DNA of 64,000 nucleotides from Neptunicella marina (GCF_014270035.1 NZ_JACNEP010000006.1:124001-188000); one strand, 5' to 3'; shown: positions 1-10,293, counted from the stretch's first letter. Notes: generated by a model not told the origin, from the letters alone. Made by a program: numbers and translations.

Positions 1-996
1 GAGCTGGAACCAGAGTACATCGCAGTATCTAAAGACAGCAAAAAGGCTTACGTGTCTCTGCAGGAAAGTAATGCGATTGGCATTGTTGATCTTGAAGATA
101 TGACAGTTGAAGTAAAAGCTCTTGGCTTTAAAGACTGGAGCAAGTTTGAACTGGATTTCACCAACAAGGATGAAGTGCCTGCGTTTAGCAGTATTCAGGG
201 GTTGTACGGCATGTACCAGCCAGACACTATCGCAACATATGAGTGGAATGGTGCAACGTTTATTGTGTCCGCCAACGAAGGTGACTCCCGCGACTACGAC
301 GCCTATTCTGAAGAGGTGCGTGTCGCTGACATTATTGATCCTGACGAGCTTAACATGCTGTTATCCGACGAACTAATGGCGCAATACGATGCCAGTGGCG
401 GTAAAGGTGGCTTAGGTCGTTTAAAAGTTACCACGGCGTTAGGTGATGCTGATAACGATGGCATTTATGAAGCACTTTATGCTTACGGTGCACGTTCTTT
501 CTCAATCTGGGATCAAAATGTTAATCAGGTATTCGACTCCGGTGATGATTTTGGAAAAATCTCTGCGGCGATTCTGGGCAACGATTTCAACAGTGCACAC
601 ACTGAAAACAAAGGTGATAACCGTTCTGACGATAAAGGTGGAGAGCCAGAAGCGATTGCCGTAGGTGAAATCGATGGTCGTAACTATGCTTTTATTGGTC
701 TGGAGCGTTCCGGTGATTTGTTTATGTATGATGTGACTAATCCATTCCAGGCTGCATTTGTGAATCACTACAATAACCGTGATTTCAGCACTGATTTTGA
801 ACTGGATGACGATTTAGATAATCCGTGTAGTGTTGAAGAAGGCATGGATTGTTCTGAGGTGGCGGAATCGGGTGACTTAGGTCCGGAGAGTATTAAATTC
901 ATCCCTGCGGCAGATAGTCCAACGTCTACACCATTGATTATTGTAGGTAATGAAGTGAGTGGTACGGTTACCGTATATCAAGTGGTAGAACACTAA
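1..996 (+). CDS. Choice-of-anchor I family protein, 3' part (5' end outside window)
   Basis: The reading frame is open from base 1, so the start lies upstream of the window; 331 codons are visible. Motifs such as PEYIAVS near the left edge, NEGDSRDYDAYSEE, DADNDGIYEAL, GPESIKFIP and the ending IIVGNEVSGTVTVYQV are typical of choice-of-anchor I proteins. These are secreted or surface beta-propeller-like proteins, often annotated as alkaline-phosphatase-like. Many acidic residues (for example DFELDDDLDN and CSVEEGMDC) fit an extracellular, probably calcium-binding protein. The molecular function is not established for the family. The internal GTG at 52 is not a credible start because homologous sequence continues upstream of it. 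Confidence 0.8.
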   Translation, partial: ELEPEYIAVSKDSKKAYVSLQESNAIGIVDLEDMTVEVKALGFKDWSKFELDFTNKDEVPAFSSIQGLYGMYQPDTIATYEWNGATFIVSANEGDSRDYDAYSEEVRVADIIDPDELNMLLSDELMAQYDASGGKGGLGRLKVTTALGDADNDGIYEALYAYGARSFSIWDQNVNQVFDSGDDFGKISAAILGNDFNSAHTENKGDNRSDDKGGEPEAIAVGEIDGRNYAFIGLERSGDLFMYDVTNPFQAAFVNHYNNRDFSTDFELDDDLDNPCSVEEGMDCSEVAESGDLGPESIKFIPAADSPTSTPLIIVGNEVSGTVTVYQVVEH

Positions 997-1005
997 GTTC
1001 AATTT

Positions 1006-1036
1006 ACAGGCGTACGTTCGTGCGCCTGTTCTCATT
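1006..1036 (+). terminator. Hairpin terminator after the choice-of-anchor I gene
   Basis: An 11-bp stem (ACAGGCGTACG paired with CGTGCGCCTGT, one G-U pair, arms 1006-1016 and 1019-1029) lies ten bases past the stop codon. A moderately T-rich stretch follows. The tail is weak, so termination may be partial. Confidence 0.6.
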
Positions 1037-1229
1037 TATCTCAGCCAATCTTACTCAGGCTGTTATAAATTTAAGTGATTAATTAATAGACTCTCTGTCT
1101 TTAGTTGTTTTAGCCTGACTCTTTTACCTTGCGGCATTTTCAATAGTGTTGCAGCTTTTTGTTTTTCGTTGTGTGTTTTTATGAGCGCAAAACGAGATAA
1201 AAAATGAATTGAGACAAAGGATTTAAGCA

Positions 1230-2666
1230 ATGCAAAGGACTTGGCTGTCATTTTTATTAAGTGTATTACTGTGTTGCACATTAACTGCGTGTGGTGGTAG
1301 TGATCAAAAGGAGTCAACACCGCCTGTAGTCAATACCCCACCCCCAACTGAACCGCCGCCCCCGTCGGTAATCAGCGATGAAACCCTGCCCAGAATTGAT
1401 ATTTACGCGCTGGAAGGTGAAATCCAAAATGAACCTAAAATCACCGCCAAAATGAAAGTTACGACCTATACAATTGGCGAACAGGCGTCGGTTGAGCTGG
1501 ATACTCACATTGGTGTGGAGTATCGCGGTTCCAGTTCTCAGGGGATTTATCAGAAAAAAGGCTATGGCATTGAGACCCGTGATGAAGCGGGTGAGGATTT
1601 GTCGGTTGCTTTGTTAGGTTTTCCTGAGGAAGAAGATTGGGTGTTGCATGGCCCTTATGGTGATAAAAGCCTGATACGCAACGCATTAATGTACGATCTG
1701 GCTACGGCTTTTGAGCGATATGTTTCGCGTTATCAATTTGTTGAAGTGTACGTTGAGGAGCAATATCAGGGCCTGTATGTATTGCTTGAGCGGGTAAAAC
1801 GCGACAGTGACAGAATTGATATTAACAAGCTTAAGGAGGATGAAAACGAAGGTGAGGATGTAACGGGTGGTTATATTCTAAAAATAGATAAAACCACGGG
1901 TGAACATGAAGACAATCCTGGTGCGGAGGCGTTATTTACCGACGATATTAGTTTTATCTCGAATTATGGTAACGAGGTAAACAATAGTGTGCCGCATTTT
2001 TTGTATCACTACCCTAAGCCTGAAGACATTACCTCTGAACAAAAAGCCTATATTCAGGACTATATCAATCAGTTTGAAACCGCACTTGATGGTGAGCAAT
2101 TTAAAGATGAAGCCAGTGGCTATCGTCACTTTATTCAGGTAGACAGCTTTGTGGATTATTTTCTGGCGACTGAGCTTTCCGGCAATATCGATGGATATCG
2201 TTTAAGTACCTATTTATACAAAGATAAAAATGCAAAATTATCTATGGGTCCACTTTGGGATTACAACTTAGCGTTTGGCAACGCCGATTATTGCAACGGC
2301 GCTGCAACTGATATCTGGATTTACCGCTCTGAAGAGCGTTGTGATGGTGGTGCGTTTCCAGTGCCATTTTGGTGGGGGAAATTATTGCAAGACCCTTATT
2401 TTGTTGGGTTAGTCAAAACCCGCTGGAATCAATTACGTGAATCGTCACTATCTGATGAGATGATCGACAGTCGTATTCAAGAGCTAAGTGATCAGCTAGC
2501 GCGAACGGGTGCGGTCAGTAAAAACTTTGAGCGTTGGGATGTACTGGGTGAATATGTTTGGCCAAATTATTACGTAGGCCAAACCTACAATGATGAACTG
2601 AATTATTTAACTCAGTGGCTTGAGAACCGTTTGGTCTGGCTGGATAGCGAAATAAACCAGTTGTAA
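1230..2666 (+). CDS. CotH kinase family lipoprotein
   Basis: This 478-residue protein has a lipoprotein signal peptide with lipobox L18-T19-A20-C21, then a proline-rich linker (about residues 30-50) and a CotH domain. Recognisable CotH motifs are EYRGSSSQ, DKSLIRNALMYDL, GLYVLLERVKR, GGYILKIDK and GPLWDYNLAFGN. The last carries the Asp/Asn expected to bind metal in these atypical secreted kinases. In Bacillus CotH phosphorylates spore-coat proteins; in Gram-negative bacteria the substrate is unknown. The start has an AAGGA ribosome-binding site nine bases upstream. It probably sits in the outer or inner membrane facing the periplasm. It is convergent with ubiX (nine bases between stop codons). 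Confidence 0.85.
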   Translation: MQRTWLSFLLSVLLCCTLTACGGSDQKESTPPVVNTPPPTEPPPPSVISDETLPRIDIYALEGEIQNEPKITAKMKVTTYTIGEQASVELDTHIGVEYRGSSSQGIYQKKGYGIETRDEAGEDLSVALLGFPEEEDWVLHGPYGDKSLIRNALMYDLATAFERYVSRYQFVEVYVEEQYQGLYVLLERVKRDSDRIDINKLKEDENEGEDVTGGYILKIDKTTGEHEDNPGAEALFTDDISFISNYGNEVNNSVPHFLYHYPKPEDITSEQKAYIQDYINQFETALDGEQFKDEASGYRHFIQVDSFVDYFLATELSGNIDGYRLSTYLYKDKNAKLSMGPLWDYNLAFGNADYCNGAATDIWIYRSEERCDGGAFPVPFWWGKLLQDPYFVGLVKTRWNQLRESSLSDEMIDSRIQELSDQLARTGAVSKNFERWDVLGEYVWPNYYVGQTYNDELNYLTQWLENRLVWLDSEINQL

Positions 2667-2675
2667 ATCCAGCGG

Positions 2676-3299
2676 CTAGTTGGGCGAGTAACCCCATCGT
2701 GCCATCAGGCTTTGATCTATTCCAAGGTGGTCAAGGATACGCGCTACCACAAAATCGACTAAGTCTTCGATTGATTGCGGGTTGTGATAAAAACCGGGCG
2801 CAGCAGGCATCATGGTTACACCTAAATTGGATAGCTTGAGCATGTTTTCCAGATGAATACTGGATAAGGGCATCTCACGCGGTACCATAATTAACTGGCC
2901 TTTTTCCTTAATCACTACATCGGCTGCACGTTCAATCAGGTTGTCACTGGCGCCCGTGGCAACTGCTGATAAAGTTCCGGTAGAGCAGGGGCAAATCACC
3001 ATTTGTCTGGGGGCAGCTGAACCGGATGCTACCGGCGAAAACCATTCATCCTTGCCGCAGACGCGGATTTTATCTTCGTGCACTGCAAAATGGCTGGCAA
3101 AAAAAGCGCTGGCGGCGTCGGGGTTGACCGGTATTTTTAAATCCTGCTCAGTGGCAAATACCACACGTGCTGCCGATGAAATCAATACAAATACCTGATA
3201 GTCCGCAGCCAGCAAACATTGTAATAAACGTAAGCTGTAGGGCGCACCCGAAGCGCCGGTTATTGCCAGAGTGATTTGTTTTGATGCCGATTTTGTCAT
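2676..3299 (-). CDS. ubiX: Flavin prenyltransferase UbiX
   Basis: This 207-residue protein begins with the UbiX Rossmann-like signature [17 protein letters not shown], followed by the conserved [17 protein letters not shown] and [19 protein letters not shown] segments. UbiX transfers a dimethylallyl group to FMN to make the prenylated flavin cofactor of UbiD. UbiD decarboxylates 4-hydroxy-3-polyprenylbenzoate in ubiquinone synthesis and is not in this window. The ATG at 3299 has an AAAAGG ribosome-binding site. Length is normal for the family. It is divergent from fbp. Confidence 0.93.
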   Translation of the reverse strand: MTKSASKQITLAITGASGAPYSLRLLQCLLAADYQVFVLISSAARVVFATEQDLKIPVNPDAASAFFASHFAVHEDKIRVCGKDEWFSPVASGSAAPRQMVICPCSTGTLSAVATGASDNLIERAADVVIKEKGQLIMVPREMPLSSIHLENMLKLSNLGVTMMPAAPGFYHNPQSIEDLVDFVVARILDHLGIDQSLMARWGYSPN

Positions 3300-3538
3300 A
3301 GTGCCTTTTCTTAATTTATTGCGTTAACGACGTGTCTAGCCTAACAGAAATGCGATTATTTACCGAAATGTTTCATATACGGATAAGTGTTCTGATGCGA
3401 ATTTGCACAAAATTAAGTACAATCGCCCCGGTGCTCTAATAATAAAAGCAAGTGGCACAACAGGTTAAAGCTCTGGCAACAAGAGCAAAACCAACAACAC
3501 CCTACAACTAAACACACACATAAAGGCACACGACGAAA

Positions 3539-4507
3539 ATGAAACGACTGAACACCCAATTGCAGGAAGACGGCTGTCCTCTTGAGCTGATCCTGTTGAT
3601 CCGCACCTTGCTGGCAGCTTGTAAAGAAATATCATTCCGCGTTAGTCAGGGCGCATTGGCCGGTGTATTAGGCTCAACTTTGAGTGACAATGTGCAAGGC
3701 GAACGCCAGAAAAAACTGGATGTGATCGCCAACCATATTCTTCGCGATATTTTAAGCGAGTCAGGTTACGTTAAAGCGGTATCTTCGGAAGAAGAAGACA
3801 ACGTAATTGGTTGTCACCCGGATGGTAAATATCTGGTGAGTTTTGATCCGCTGGACGGTTCTTCGAATACCGACGTAAACAGCCTTATCGGTACTATTTT
3901 TTCCATTATGCATGCGCCGCAGTGGATGGAGCCGGACGATCCGTCTGCGTTCCTGCAACCAGGTACACAGCAAGTTGCCGCTGGTTATGTGTTATATGGC
4001 CCGTCTACTATGCTGGCGATGACTACCGGTCGTGGTACTCACTTATACACGCTGGATAAAACCCACGGTGGTTTCCTGGTGACCAAAGCTAATGTGCAGG
4101 TGCCAGAGCAGACTAACGAGTTTGCGATTAACTCTTCTAACCAGCGCCATTGGGAAGAACCAATGCAAAGTTATGTGACTGATTTAATTGCCGGGAGTGA
4201 AGGTCCACGCAAAAAAGACTTTAATATGCGCTGGGTGGCGGCAATGGTGGGCGATATTCACCGCGTATTATGCCGTGGCGGTATTTTTGCTTACCCGTTT
4301 GATAAACGTAACCCGGCGATCCCGGGTAAGTTACGTTTACAGTATGAAGCCAACCCCATGGCCTTTTTAATGGAACAGGCCGGTGGCTTAGCCGATACCG
4401 GTCATGGTCGCATTATGGAAGTGATGCCAACCGAAATTCACCAGCGAGTGCCGGTGTTATTAGGTTCCAAAGACGAAGTGGAAACCTGTTTAACCTACTA
4501 CCGTTAA
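3539..4507 (+). CDS. fbp: Class I fructose-1,6-bisphosphatase
   Basis: This 322-residue cytosolic enzyme hydrolyses fructose 1,6-bisphosphate to fructose 6-phosphate in gluconeogenesis. Diagnostic sequence includes the metal-binding [14 protein letters not shown] segment, the acidic EEEDN loop and the C-terminal [19 protein letters not shown] / [10 protein letters not shown] motif that carries substrate-binding residues. Length and motif order are normal. The gene stands alone and is closed by a strong bidirectional terminator. The 239-nt gap upstream, shared with divergent ubiX, should hold both promoters, but I see no convincing -35/-10 pair. Confidence 0.95.
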   Translation: MKRLNTQLQEDGCPLELILLIRTLLAACKEISFRVSQGALAGVLGSTLSDNVQGERQKKLDVIANHILRDILSESGYVKAVSSEEEDNVIGCHPDGKYLVSFDPLDGSSNTDVNSLIGTIFSIMHAPQWMEPDDPSAFLQPGTQQVAAGYVLYGPSTMLAMTTGRGTHLYTLDKTHGGFLVTKANVQVPEQTNEFAINSSNQRHWEEPMQSYVTDLIAGSEGPRKKDFNMRWVAAMVGDIHRVLCRGGIFAYPFDKRNPAIPGKLRLQYEANPMAFLMEQAGGLADTGHGRIMEVMPTEIHQRVPVLLGSKDEVETCLTYYR

Positions 4508-4512
4508 ATACC

Positions 4513-4539
4513 AAAAAGCCCGCAGACTGCGGGCTTTTT
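4513..4539. terminator. Bidirectional terminator between fbp and hppA
   Basis: A perfect 12-bp stem (AAAAAGCCCGCA with TGCGGGCTTTTT) has a three-base loop. It carries A-runs on one side and T-runs on the other, so it can end transcription from both convergent genes. Confidence 0.9.
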
Positions 4540-4554
4540 ATTGCATTCGGCAGG

Positions 4555-6549
4555 TTAAAGTAATGGTGCGATAACCAGGCTCACAATTGCCATTACATTA
4601 ATGAGAATGTTCATGGCCGGGCCTGAGGTATCTTTAAACGGGTCTCCGACGGTATCACCCACAACCGTCGCAGCGTGTACATCGGAACCCTTGCCACCAA
4701 AGTTACCTTTTTCCACATACTTTTTGGCGTTATCCCAGGCGCCCCCGGCGTTAGCCATCATTAGTGCCATCAGCACACAGCCTAATAATGCGCCGCCAAG
4801 CATGCCGCCCAGTGCATAGGCGCCTAATCCAAAACCAACAATCGGTGGTGCGGCAACCGCAATAACACCCGGCAGGATCATTTTCTTAAGGGCTGCGCTG
4901 GTGGCAATATCCACACAGCGTCCGGTATCGGGATCGGCTTCTCCTTCCATCAAACCTTTAATTTCGCGAAACTGTCGGCGAATTTCCTGAATCATTTCAA
5001 AAGCGGCATCACCTACTGCTGTCATGGTAATGGAGGCAATCAGGAAAGGAATACAACCGCCAATAAACAAGCCAACCAGTACTTTGGGGTTGCCTAAATT
5101 TAAGGTGAACTCAGGATAGTGGAAGGTCATGGTTTTAATAAAGGCGGCAATAATTGCCAGCGCTGCCAGCGCTGCAGCACCAATGGCAAAACCTTTACCT
5201 ATCGCTGCGGTGGTATTGCCCAGCTCATCCAGCGAATCGGTGATATTACGGGTTTCTTCACCCAAACCGCCCATTTCGGCAATACCGCCTGCGTTATCGG
5301 CAACCGGACCATACGCATCAATTGCCATAGTGATACCGACTGTGGCTAACATGCCCACCGCAGCAATGCCCACACCGTATAAACCGGCTAATTCAGTTGA
5401 CGCATATATAATGGCGCAGATTGTTAAAATAGGCAGAACCACCGATTGCATTCCCACCGATAAACCGGTGATCATAACTGTTGCCGGGCCGGTTTCGCCT
5501 GATTTAGCAATGTGGCGAATAGGGGAAGACGCAGTGTAATATTCAGTGACCAATCCAATAATAATGCCGCCTATGGCACCACTAATAACTGCCCACCACA
5601 CATGTTGTGAAATATCCAGCCAGTCAATCACAAAATGTGCGGCGATTATAAATAAAATCGCCGCAGAAATAGTGCCCGCACGCAGGGCGACTTCGGGCTT
5701 ACTGGCTGACATTAAATTGACCAGAATAATCCCCAAAATCGAACAAATAAGTCCGGTTGAAGCCAGTGCTAATGGCAGAAACATCAGGCCTTCGCGGGTG
5801 CCCATCATATCCAGTGCCATGGTGGAGGCAATAGCGATAGTCGCAATCATCGAACCACAATAGGATTCAAAAATATCCGAACCCATACCGGCCACATCCC
5901 CGACGTTATCACCCACATTATCGGCGATAACACCCGGATTACGTGGATCATCTTCCGGAATCCCGGCTTCTACTTTACCGACTAAATCCGCACCTACATC
6001 CGCACTTTTGGTATAGATACCACCACCTACACGGGAAAACAGTGCCACCGAGGATGCGCCCATACCAAAACCATGGATCACATGTGCGGTATGCGGATCA
6101 CCACCAAAAAACCAGTAAAGCAGGCCTAAACCTAATAAACCCATGGCCGCGACACATAGGCCCATTACTGATCCGCCCATAAAAGCGATGGATAAGGCTT
6201 TGGCAGAACCGGAATCGTGTGCCGCTTGTGTAGTACGCACGTTGGCTTTGGTGGCGGTAAACATGCCGATGTAACCGGCCAGTGCCGAACAGATTGCACC
6301 AACAGCAAAGGCCAGTGCGGTATTGCCACCTAACGCGAAATACAAAAGCGCGCATAAAATGGCGGCAAAAATAAACAGCATTTTGTATTCACGATGCATG
6401 AACACCATGGCGCCAAGGTGAATGGCATCGGCAATTTTGGCAATCGCGTCGTTGGTAACTTTATGTTTGCTGATTAATGAATAGATAATAAAGGCGCAGA
6501 CTAAGCCTGCAACACCTAAGGCAGGTGGATAAAGCAACATCTCGTTCAT
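4555..6549 (-). CDS. hppA: Membrane-bound ion-translocating pyrophosphatase
   Basis: This 664-residue integral membrane protein couples hydrolysis of cytosolic pyrophosphate to H+ or Na+ pumping. It shows the hallmark substrate loop [20 protein letters not shown] followed by [12 protein letters not shown], plus a second Asp-rich motif near the C terminus ([21 protein letters not shown]). At the position that separates K+-independent (Lys) from K+-dependent enzymes it has [14 protein letters not shown], with Ala. This predicts a K+-dependent type, in which pumped ion cannot be read safely. I chose ATG 6549 rather than the longer frame from 6609 because it has an AGGGGA ribosome-binding site and matches the usual family N terminus. 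It is divergent from soluble ppa. Confidence 0.93.
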   Translation of the reverse strand: MNEMLLYPPALGVAGLVCAFIIYSLISKHKVTNDAIAKIADAIHLGAMVFMHREYKMLFIFAAILCALLYFALGGNTALAFAVGAICSALAGYIGMFTATKANVRTTQAAHDSGSAKALSIAFMGGSVMGLCVAAMGLLGLGLLYWFFGGDPHTAHVIHGFGMGASSVALFSRVGGGIYTKSADVGADLVGKVEAGIPEDDPRNPGVIADNVGDNVGDVAGMGSDIFESYCGSMIATIAIASTMALDMMGTREGLMFLPLALASTGLICSILGIILVNLMSASKPEVALRAGTISAAILFIIAAHFVIDWLDISQHVWWAVISGAIGGIIIGLVTEYYTASSPIRHIAKSGETGPATVMITGLSVGMQSVVLPILTICAIIYASTELAGLYGVGIAAVGMLATVGITMAIDAYGPVADNAGGIAEMGGLGEETRNITDSLDELGNTTAAIGKGFAIGAAALAALAIIAAFIKTMTFHYPEFTLNLGNPKVLVGLFIGGCIPFLIASITMTAVGDAAFEMIQEIRRQFREIKGLMEGEADPDTGRCVDIATSAALKKMILPGVIAVAAPPIVGFGLGAYALGGMLGGALLGCVLMALMMANAGGAWDNAKKYVEKGNFGGKGSDVHAATVVGDTVGDPFKDTSGPAMNILINVMAIVSLVIAPLL

Positions 6550-6749
6550 AGCGTCCCCTAAAAAGTGACACAAAGAGCGACAGCTTCCTGAAGTACAATC
6601 TGATAACACGAGGGTAATGTTATCTCTGCAAGAACACGCTTTGTTATTGTTTTGTTAATGATTTTTGCTTTCTGAGCTACTATAACCACAGCTTTTGGCA
6701 GTGACAATCATAAAAACCGCAAATACTGCGCATAAATGCATCAAGTGCT

Positions 6750-6778
6750 TTGAATCACCTACACTAACTCTATATAAT
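6750..6778 (+). promoter_or_regulatory. Probable sigma-70 promoter of ppa
   Basis: TTGAAT at 6750-6755, a 17-bp spacer and a perfect TATAAT at 6773-6778 are seen 40 bases before the ppa start. Transcription would begin near 6785. Confidence 0.7.
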
Positions 6779-6817
6779 TCGCGCACTAAAATTTATGCAA
6801 TTCAGGTAGAGAAACCC

Positions 6818-7366
6818 ATGAGTCTTAATACAGTTCCAGCAGGTAAAAACCTGCCAGATGAAGTTAATGTTATCATTGAAATCCCAGCGCATGCTGATCC
6901 GGTAAAATACGAAGTAGATAAAGAATCTGGTGCATTATTTGTTGACCGTTTTATGGCAACTTGCATGCATTATCCTTGCAACTACGGTTACGTTCCTCAT
7001 ACCTTATCTGAAGACGGTGATCCGGTTGACGTATTAGTGGTAACGCCTTTTCCTCTGTTAGCGGGTTCTGTTATTCGTTGTCGTCCGGTTGGCGTATTAA
7101 ACATGACTGATGAATCAGGTACTGATGCTAAAATTCTGGCGGTGCCTGCAGACAAGTTATCTACCATTTACCGTGGTATCCAGGAATTCGATCAGGTGCC
7201 TGAGTTACTGCGTAACCAGATTGAACATTTCTTCGCTCACTATAAAGATTTAGAGCCTAATAAATGGGTTAAAATCGACGGTTGGGATAACGCTGCTGCT
7301 GCTAAAGCAGAAATCGTTGCCAGTGTTGAGCGTTACAATAAAGAAGAAGACAAGCCAGCATTCTAA
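6818..7366 (+). CDS. ppa: Soluble inorganic pyrophosphatase, family I
   Basis: This 182-residue cytosolic enzyme splits pyrophosphate to two phosphates. The family signature [11 protein letters not shown], with three catalytic aspartates, is intact, and the sequence aligns with typical bacterial Ppa ([36 protein letters not shown]). The frame is open upstream to 6695, but ATG 6818 is the proper start. The protein begins as in homologues, there is a GGTAGAG site before it, and the promoter at 6750-6778 lies inside the upstream extension. With hppA on the other side of the same spacer, the two main ways of disposing of pyrophosphate share one intergenic control region. Confidence 0.95.
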   Translation: MSLNTVPAGKNLPDEVNVIIEIPAHADPVKYEVDKESGALFVDRFMATCMHYPCNYGYVPHTLSEDGDPVDVLVVTPFPLLAGSVIRCRPVGVLNMTDESGTDAKILAVPADKLSTIYRGIQEFDQVPELLRNQIEHFFAHYKDLEPNKWVKIDGWDNAAAAKAEIVASVERYNKEEDKPAF

Positions 7367-7381
7367 GCTGATTATCTTTTT

Positions 7382-7411
7382 AAAAAGCGCCGGTTATGAC
7401 CGGCGTTTTTT
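7382..7411 (+). terminator. Terminator after ppa
   Basis: A stem of about 13 bp contains CGCCGGT/ACCGGCG with a TATG loop, preceded by A5 and followed by T6. This is a classic intrinsic terminator. Confidence 0.9.
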
Positions 7412-7535
7412 ATTGGTGCGGAATCATTCCAGCCGCACCTGTGCCATAAAATACACGTAAAAAAGGATGGGCATCCATGCTATCCGCATAGCATTGTGGG
7501 ATAATCTCTTTACGCTATTTTATTGTTAAGAGCTT

Positions 7536-8771
7536 ATGTCCCGTCTTCGCGCTTTGTGCCAACAACCTCAGTTTTTATTACTCGCCATGGCATTTGTGAT
7601 GCCACTGACGTTCTCGGTGTGGAATGCACTGCTGAATAATTTTGTCATTGAAAAAGCCCAGTTTAGCGGTGCGGAAATTGGCATGTTGCAAAGCTTGCGT
7701 GAAATTCCCGGCTTTTTAGCGTTTACTGCTGTGTTTGTCTTGCTGGTTATGAAAGAGCAAACACTGGCGTTAGTGTCATTAGCGATTTTATCGGTTGGGG
7801 TTGCAATAACAGGCTGGTTTCCGTTTGAACTGGGTCTGTATTGCACGACGGTATTGATGTCGGTGGGCTTCCATTATTTCGAAACCATTAATCAATCGCT
7901 GACCCTGCAGTGGCTGAGTAAAGAGCAAAGCGCACACTTTATGGGGAAGCAGCTGGCAGTAAAAGGCTTTGCCTCACTACTGGCTTATGGCCTGATTTGG
8001 GTATTGATGGAGTGGTTTGCGGTTAGCTATAACACAGTTTATATGTTGGCCGGTGGCGCAGGTTTATTGATCTGTGTGTTTTTATGGCTGGCGTTTCCAC
8101 AATTTAAGCAACCTTCAACGCAGAACAAAAAACTCATTCTGCGCAAGCGCTACTGGTTGTATTACGGGTTAACCTTTTTCAGCGGTGCGCGTCGCCAGAT
8201 CTTTGTGGTGTTTGCTGCCTTTATGATGGTGGAAAAATTCCATTATTCGGTGGGGGATATCAGCCTGCTGTTTATGATTAACTATGTGTTTAATTTACTG
8301 TTTGCGCCAAGCATTGGTAAATGGATTGCGCGCATAGGAGAGCGCAACGCGCTGGTATTTGAGTATATTGGTCTGGCGCTGTTATTCAGTGGTTATGCAT
8401 TAGTGGAAAACGCGCATATCGCCGGTGCTTTGTATGTGATTGACCACCTGTTTTTTGCGATGGCGATAGCGATGAAAACTTACTTGCAAAAAATCGCCGA
8501 TCCTAAAGATATCGCCGCCACATCCGGTGTCAGTTTTACCATAAACCACATTGCCGCAGTGATTATTCCTGCCTTGCTTGGCATAGTGTGGCTAACGTCC
8601 CCGGCTTTGGTCTTTTTTATTGGTACGGGCTTCACCTTGTGTTCTTTGTTGCTGGCGCTTAATATTCCTGCTATCCCGCAGCCCGGTGCCGAAGTGAGAG
8701 TGAATATTTTAGACTGGGCTAATCAGGCTGCTATTCCCGCACCTCATACTGATGTACAGGTAAATAAATGA
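7536..8771 (+). CDS. MFS transporter
   Basis: This 411-residue protein is hydrophobic throughout, with about 12 predicted membrane helices in two halves separated by a basic cytoplasmic loop near residues 195-210 (STQNKKLILRKRYW). It fits the major facilitator superfamily. No signature lets me name a substrate. The stop codon overlaps the start of the next gene (ATGA), so it is translationally coupled to the DUF3299 exported protein. The pair forms one transcription unit that ends at the terminator near 9264-9290. A link between transporter substrate and DUF3299 protein is inference from the coupling only. Confidence 0.8.
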   Translation: MSRLRALCQQPQFLLLAMAFVMPLTFSVWNALLNNFVIEKAQFSGAEIGMLQSLREIPGFLAFTAVFVLLVMKEQTLALVSLAILSVGVAITGWFPFELGLYCTTVLMSVGFHYFETINQSLTLQWLSKEQSAHFMGKQLAVKGFASLLAYGLIWVLMEWFAVSYNTVYMLAGGAGLLICVFLWLAFPQFKQPSTQNKKLILRKRYWLYYGLTFFSGARRQIFVVFAAFMMVEKFHYSVGDISLLFMINYVFNLLFAPSIGKWIARIGERNALVFEYIGLALLFSGYALVENAHIAGALYVIDHLFFAMAIAMKTYLQKIADPKDIAATSGVSFTINHIAAVIIPALLGIVWLTSPALVFFIGTGFTLCSLLLALNIPAIPQPGAEVRVNILDWANQAAIPAPHTDVQVNK

Positions 8772-9235
8772 AAAAGTTAATTATCTTATTGTTTGCATTC
8801 ATTCCGTTGCTCAGCTGGGCGGATACCAAAGAAGTGTTCTGGGAAGATTTAGTACCTAAAAATTATGTAGCACCTGAGCAACAAGTAAATCACTCGGGTG
8901 GGGGCACCAGTGGCCAGGTGGGGGAAAACTCGCCTGTGGTAACTGAATACAATGGCGAAACGGTAAAAGTACCGGGTTTTATCGTGCCATTGGAGGGAGA
9001 CCAGAATAGTCTGACTGAATTTTTATTGGTGCCGTATTTTGGTGCCTGTATTCATGTTCCACCACCACCATCCAACCAGATAGTGCATGTGAAATTTGCA
9101 AAGGGCATTAAAGTCGACAGTTTGTATGAGCCAGTATGGATTCAGGGGGTGTTATCTACCGATGGCTGGAAAGGTGATATCGCTACCGTGGGTTATACCA
9201 TGCAAGGTGCCACAGTGGAGCCATACGAAGGATAA
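8768..9235 (+). CDS. DUF3299 domain exported protein
   Basis: This 155-residue protein has a Sec signal peptide (MKKLIILLFAFIPLLSWA). It carries the DUF3299 core: VKVPGFIVPLE, then FLLVPYFGACIHVPPPPSNQIVHV and the QGVLSTDGWKGD / AGYT-like ending. The conserved Cys-x-His-x-Pro-Pro-Pro-Pro cluster could bind a metal or be redox active, but the family function is unknown to me. Related proteins often neighbour metal or lipoprotein export genes. It starts four bases inside the MFS gene and should be translated with it. Predicted location is the periplasm. Confidence 0.8.
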   Translation: MKKLIILLFAFIPLLSWADTKEVFWEDLVPKNYVAPEQQVNHSGGGTSGQVGENSPVVTEYNGETVKVPGFIVPLEGDQNSLTEFLLVPYFGACIHVPPPPSNQIVHVKFAKGIKVDSLYEPVWIQGVLSTDGWKGDIATVGYTMQGATVEPYEG

Positions 9236-9263
9236 CCGGGCTGATTGTCGATTAAATCTGTAA

Positions 9264-9290
9264 AGAACGGGCATATTTAAGCCCGTTTTT
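9264..9290 (+). terminator. Terminator after the DUF3299 gene
   Basis: Stem AACGGGC (9266-9272) pairs with GCCCGTT (9281-9287) around an eight-base loop and runs into T5. Confidence 0.85.
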
Positions 9291-9423
9291 ATTATGCTGA
9301 TTATTTTCCCGTTCGCCCCTTATTAACCTCCATCTGCCCCACATCCGTTACCAGTTAGTGTTAAAACGTTTTAATCTGAGAGTAATGCTCAAAGATTGCT
9401 GAACACTTTTTCAAGGACACTAA

Positions 9424-10293
9424 ATGACATTAATTAAAACGGGCTGCGGCATATTACTCAGTGTTATGACATTTTGCGCACAAAGTTACGCAAAAGACTC
9501 GTTACCTGAATTAACGGGATCCTATATGGGGCAAACTCCACCGGGAGATATTCCCATCGCATTTGCTCCTGGTCTGGTATCTACTGAACATTGGGAATAT
9601 GGTGGTACTTTCACCCCTGATTTGCAGGAGTTTTATTACCTGAATTTTGGTGAAAATGACAAGCAGCAAATGGTAGTGATTAAAAATATCAATAACCAAT
9701 GGCAAAAAGCCGTTATGTCCCCGCGTCAGGGTACGCCTGTTATTTCGCCAGATGGTAAAACCATGCATCTGGGCAAGCGCTATAAAACCCGGACAGAAAC
9801 TGGATGGTCAGAGATTAAAAGCCTGGGCGCGCCATTTGATGAATTGCCTATTATGCGGCTTAGTGTGTCATTAAAAGGCACATATTTTATGGATGAATTT
9901 AAGTCGGATTTTACAGGAGCAATTCGATATTCAAGGTTGATTAACGGTAAACACCAACAACCCAGATTGCTGGCAAAAAATATTAATGCCGGAAAAAGTT
10001 TTCACCCCTTCATTGCTCCCGACGAATCCTACTTAATTTTTGATGGCAAAAGAGAAGGTGGCTATGGCGATTCTGATCTTTACATAAGTTATCGTCTTCA
10101 GGATGGTTCATGGGGAGAGCCGGTTAATTTGGGTGATAAAATTAATACTGATGCATGGGAAGCGGCCGCCAGTGTTACTCCTGATGGTAAATATCTGTTA
10201 TTTAATCGAAATGTTGGCTCAACAAGTTTTGAAAATGTGGATATTTTTTGGGTAGATGCAGGCATTATTGAAACCCTAAGACCAAAAATCTAA
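9424..10293 (+). CDS. Exported PD40 (WD40-like) beta-propeller protein
   Basis: This 289-residue protein has a clear signal peptide ending at about residue 23 (SYA). Repeated PD40-type blades follow: TPDLQEFYYL, ISPDGKTMHLG, APDESYLIFDGKR and TPDGKYLLFNRN. A DLYISYRLQDGSWGEPVNLG segment is typical of TolB-like or WD40-like periplasmic proteins. It has no catalytic signature I can recognise, and such propellers usually bind ligands or proteins. AAGGA precedes the ATG. The next gene follows five bases after the stop, so the two may be cotranscribed. Confidence 0.75.
   Translation: MTLIKTGCGILLSVMTFCAQSYAKDSLPELTGSYMGQTPPGDIPIAFAPGLVSTEHWEYGGTFTPDLQEFYYLNFGENDKQQMVVIKNINNQWQKAVMSPRQGTPVISPDGKTMHLGKRYKTRTETGWSEIKSLGAPFDELPIMRLSVSLKGTYFMDEFKSDFTGAIRYSRLINGKHQQPRLLAKNINAGKSFHPFIAPDESYLIFDGKREGGYGDSDLYISYRLQDGSWGEPVNLGDKINTDAWEAAASVTPDGKYLLFNRNVGSTSFENVDIFWVDAGIIETLRPKI

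Noticed and set aside
5129-5539. 136-codon open frame on the plus strand inside hppA
   Set aside because: It is antisense to a well-supported membrane pyrophosphatase gene; its low-complexity hydrophobic product reflects the complement of GC-rich helix codons.
6550-6609. N-terminal extension of hppA by 20 residues
   Set aside because: The extension is Cys/Ser-rich and not family-like; the strong AGGGGA site belongs to ATG 6549.
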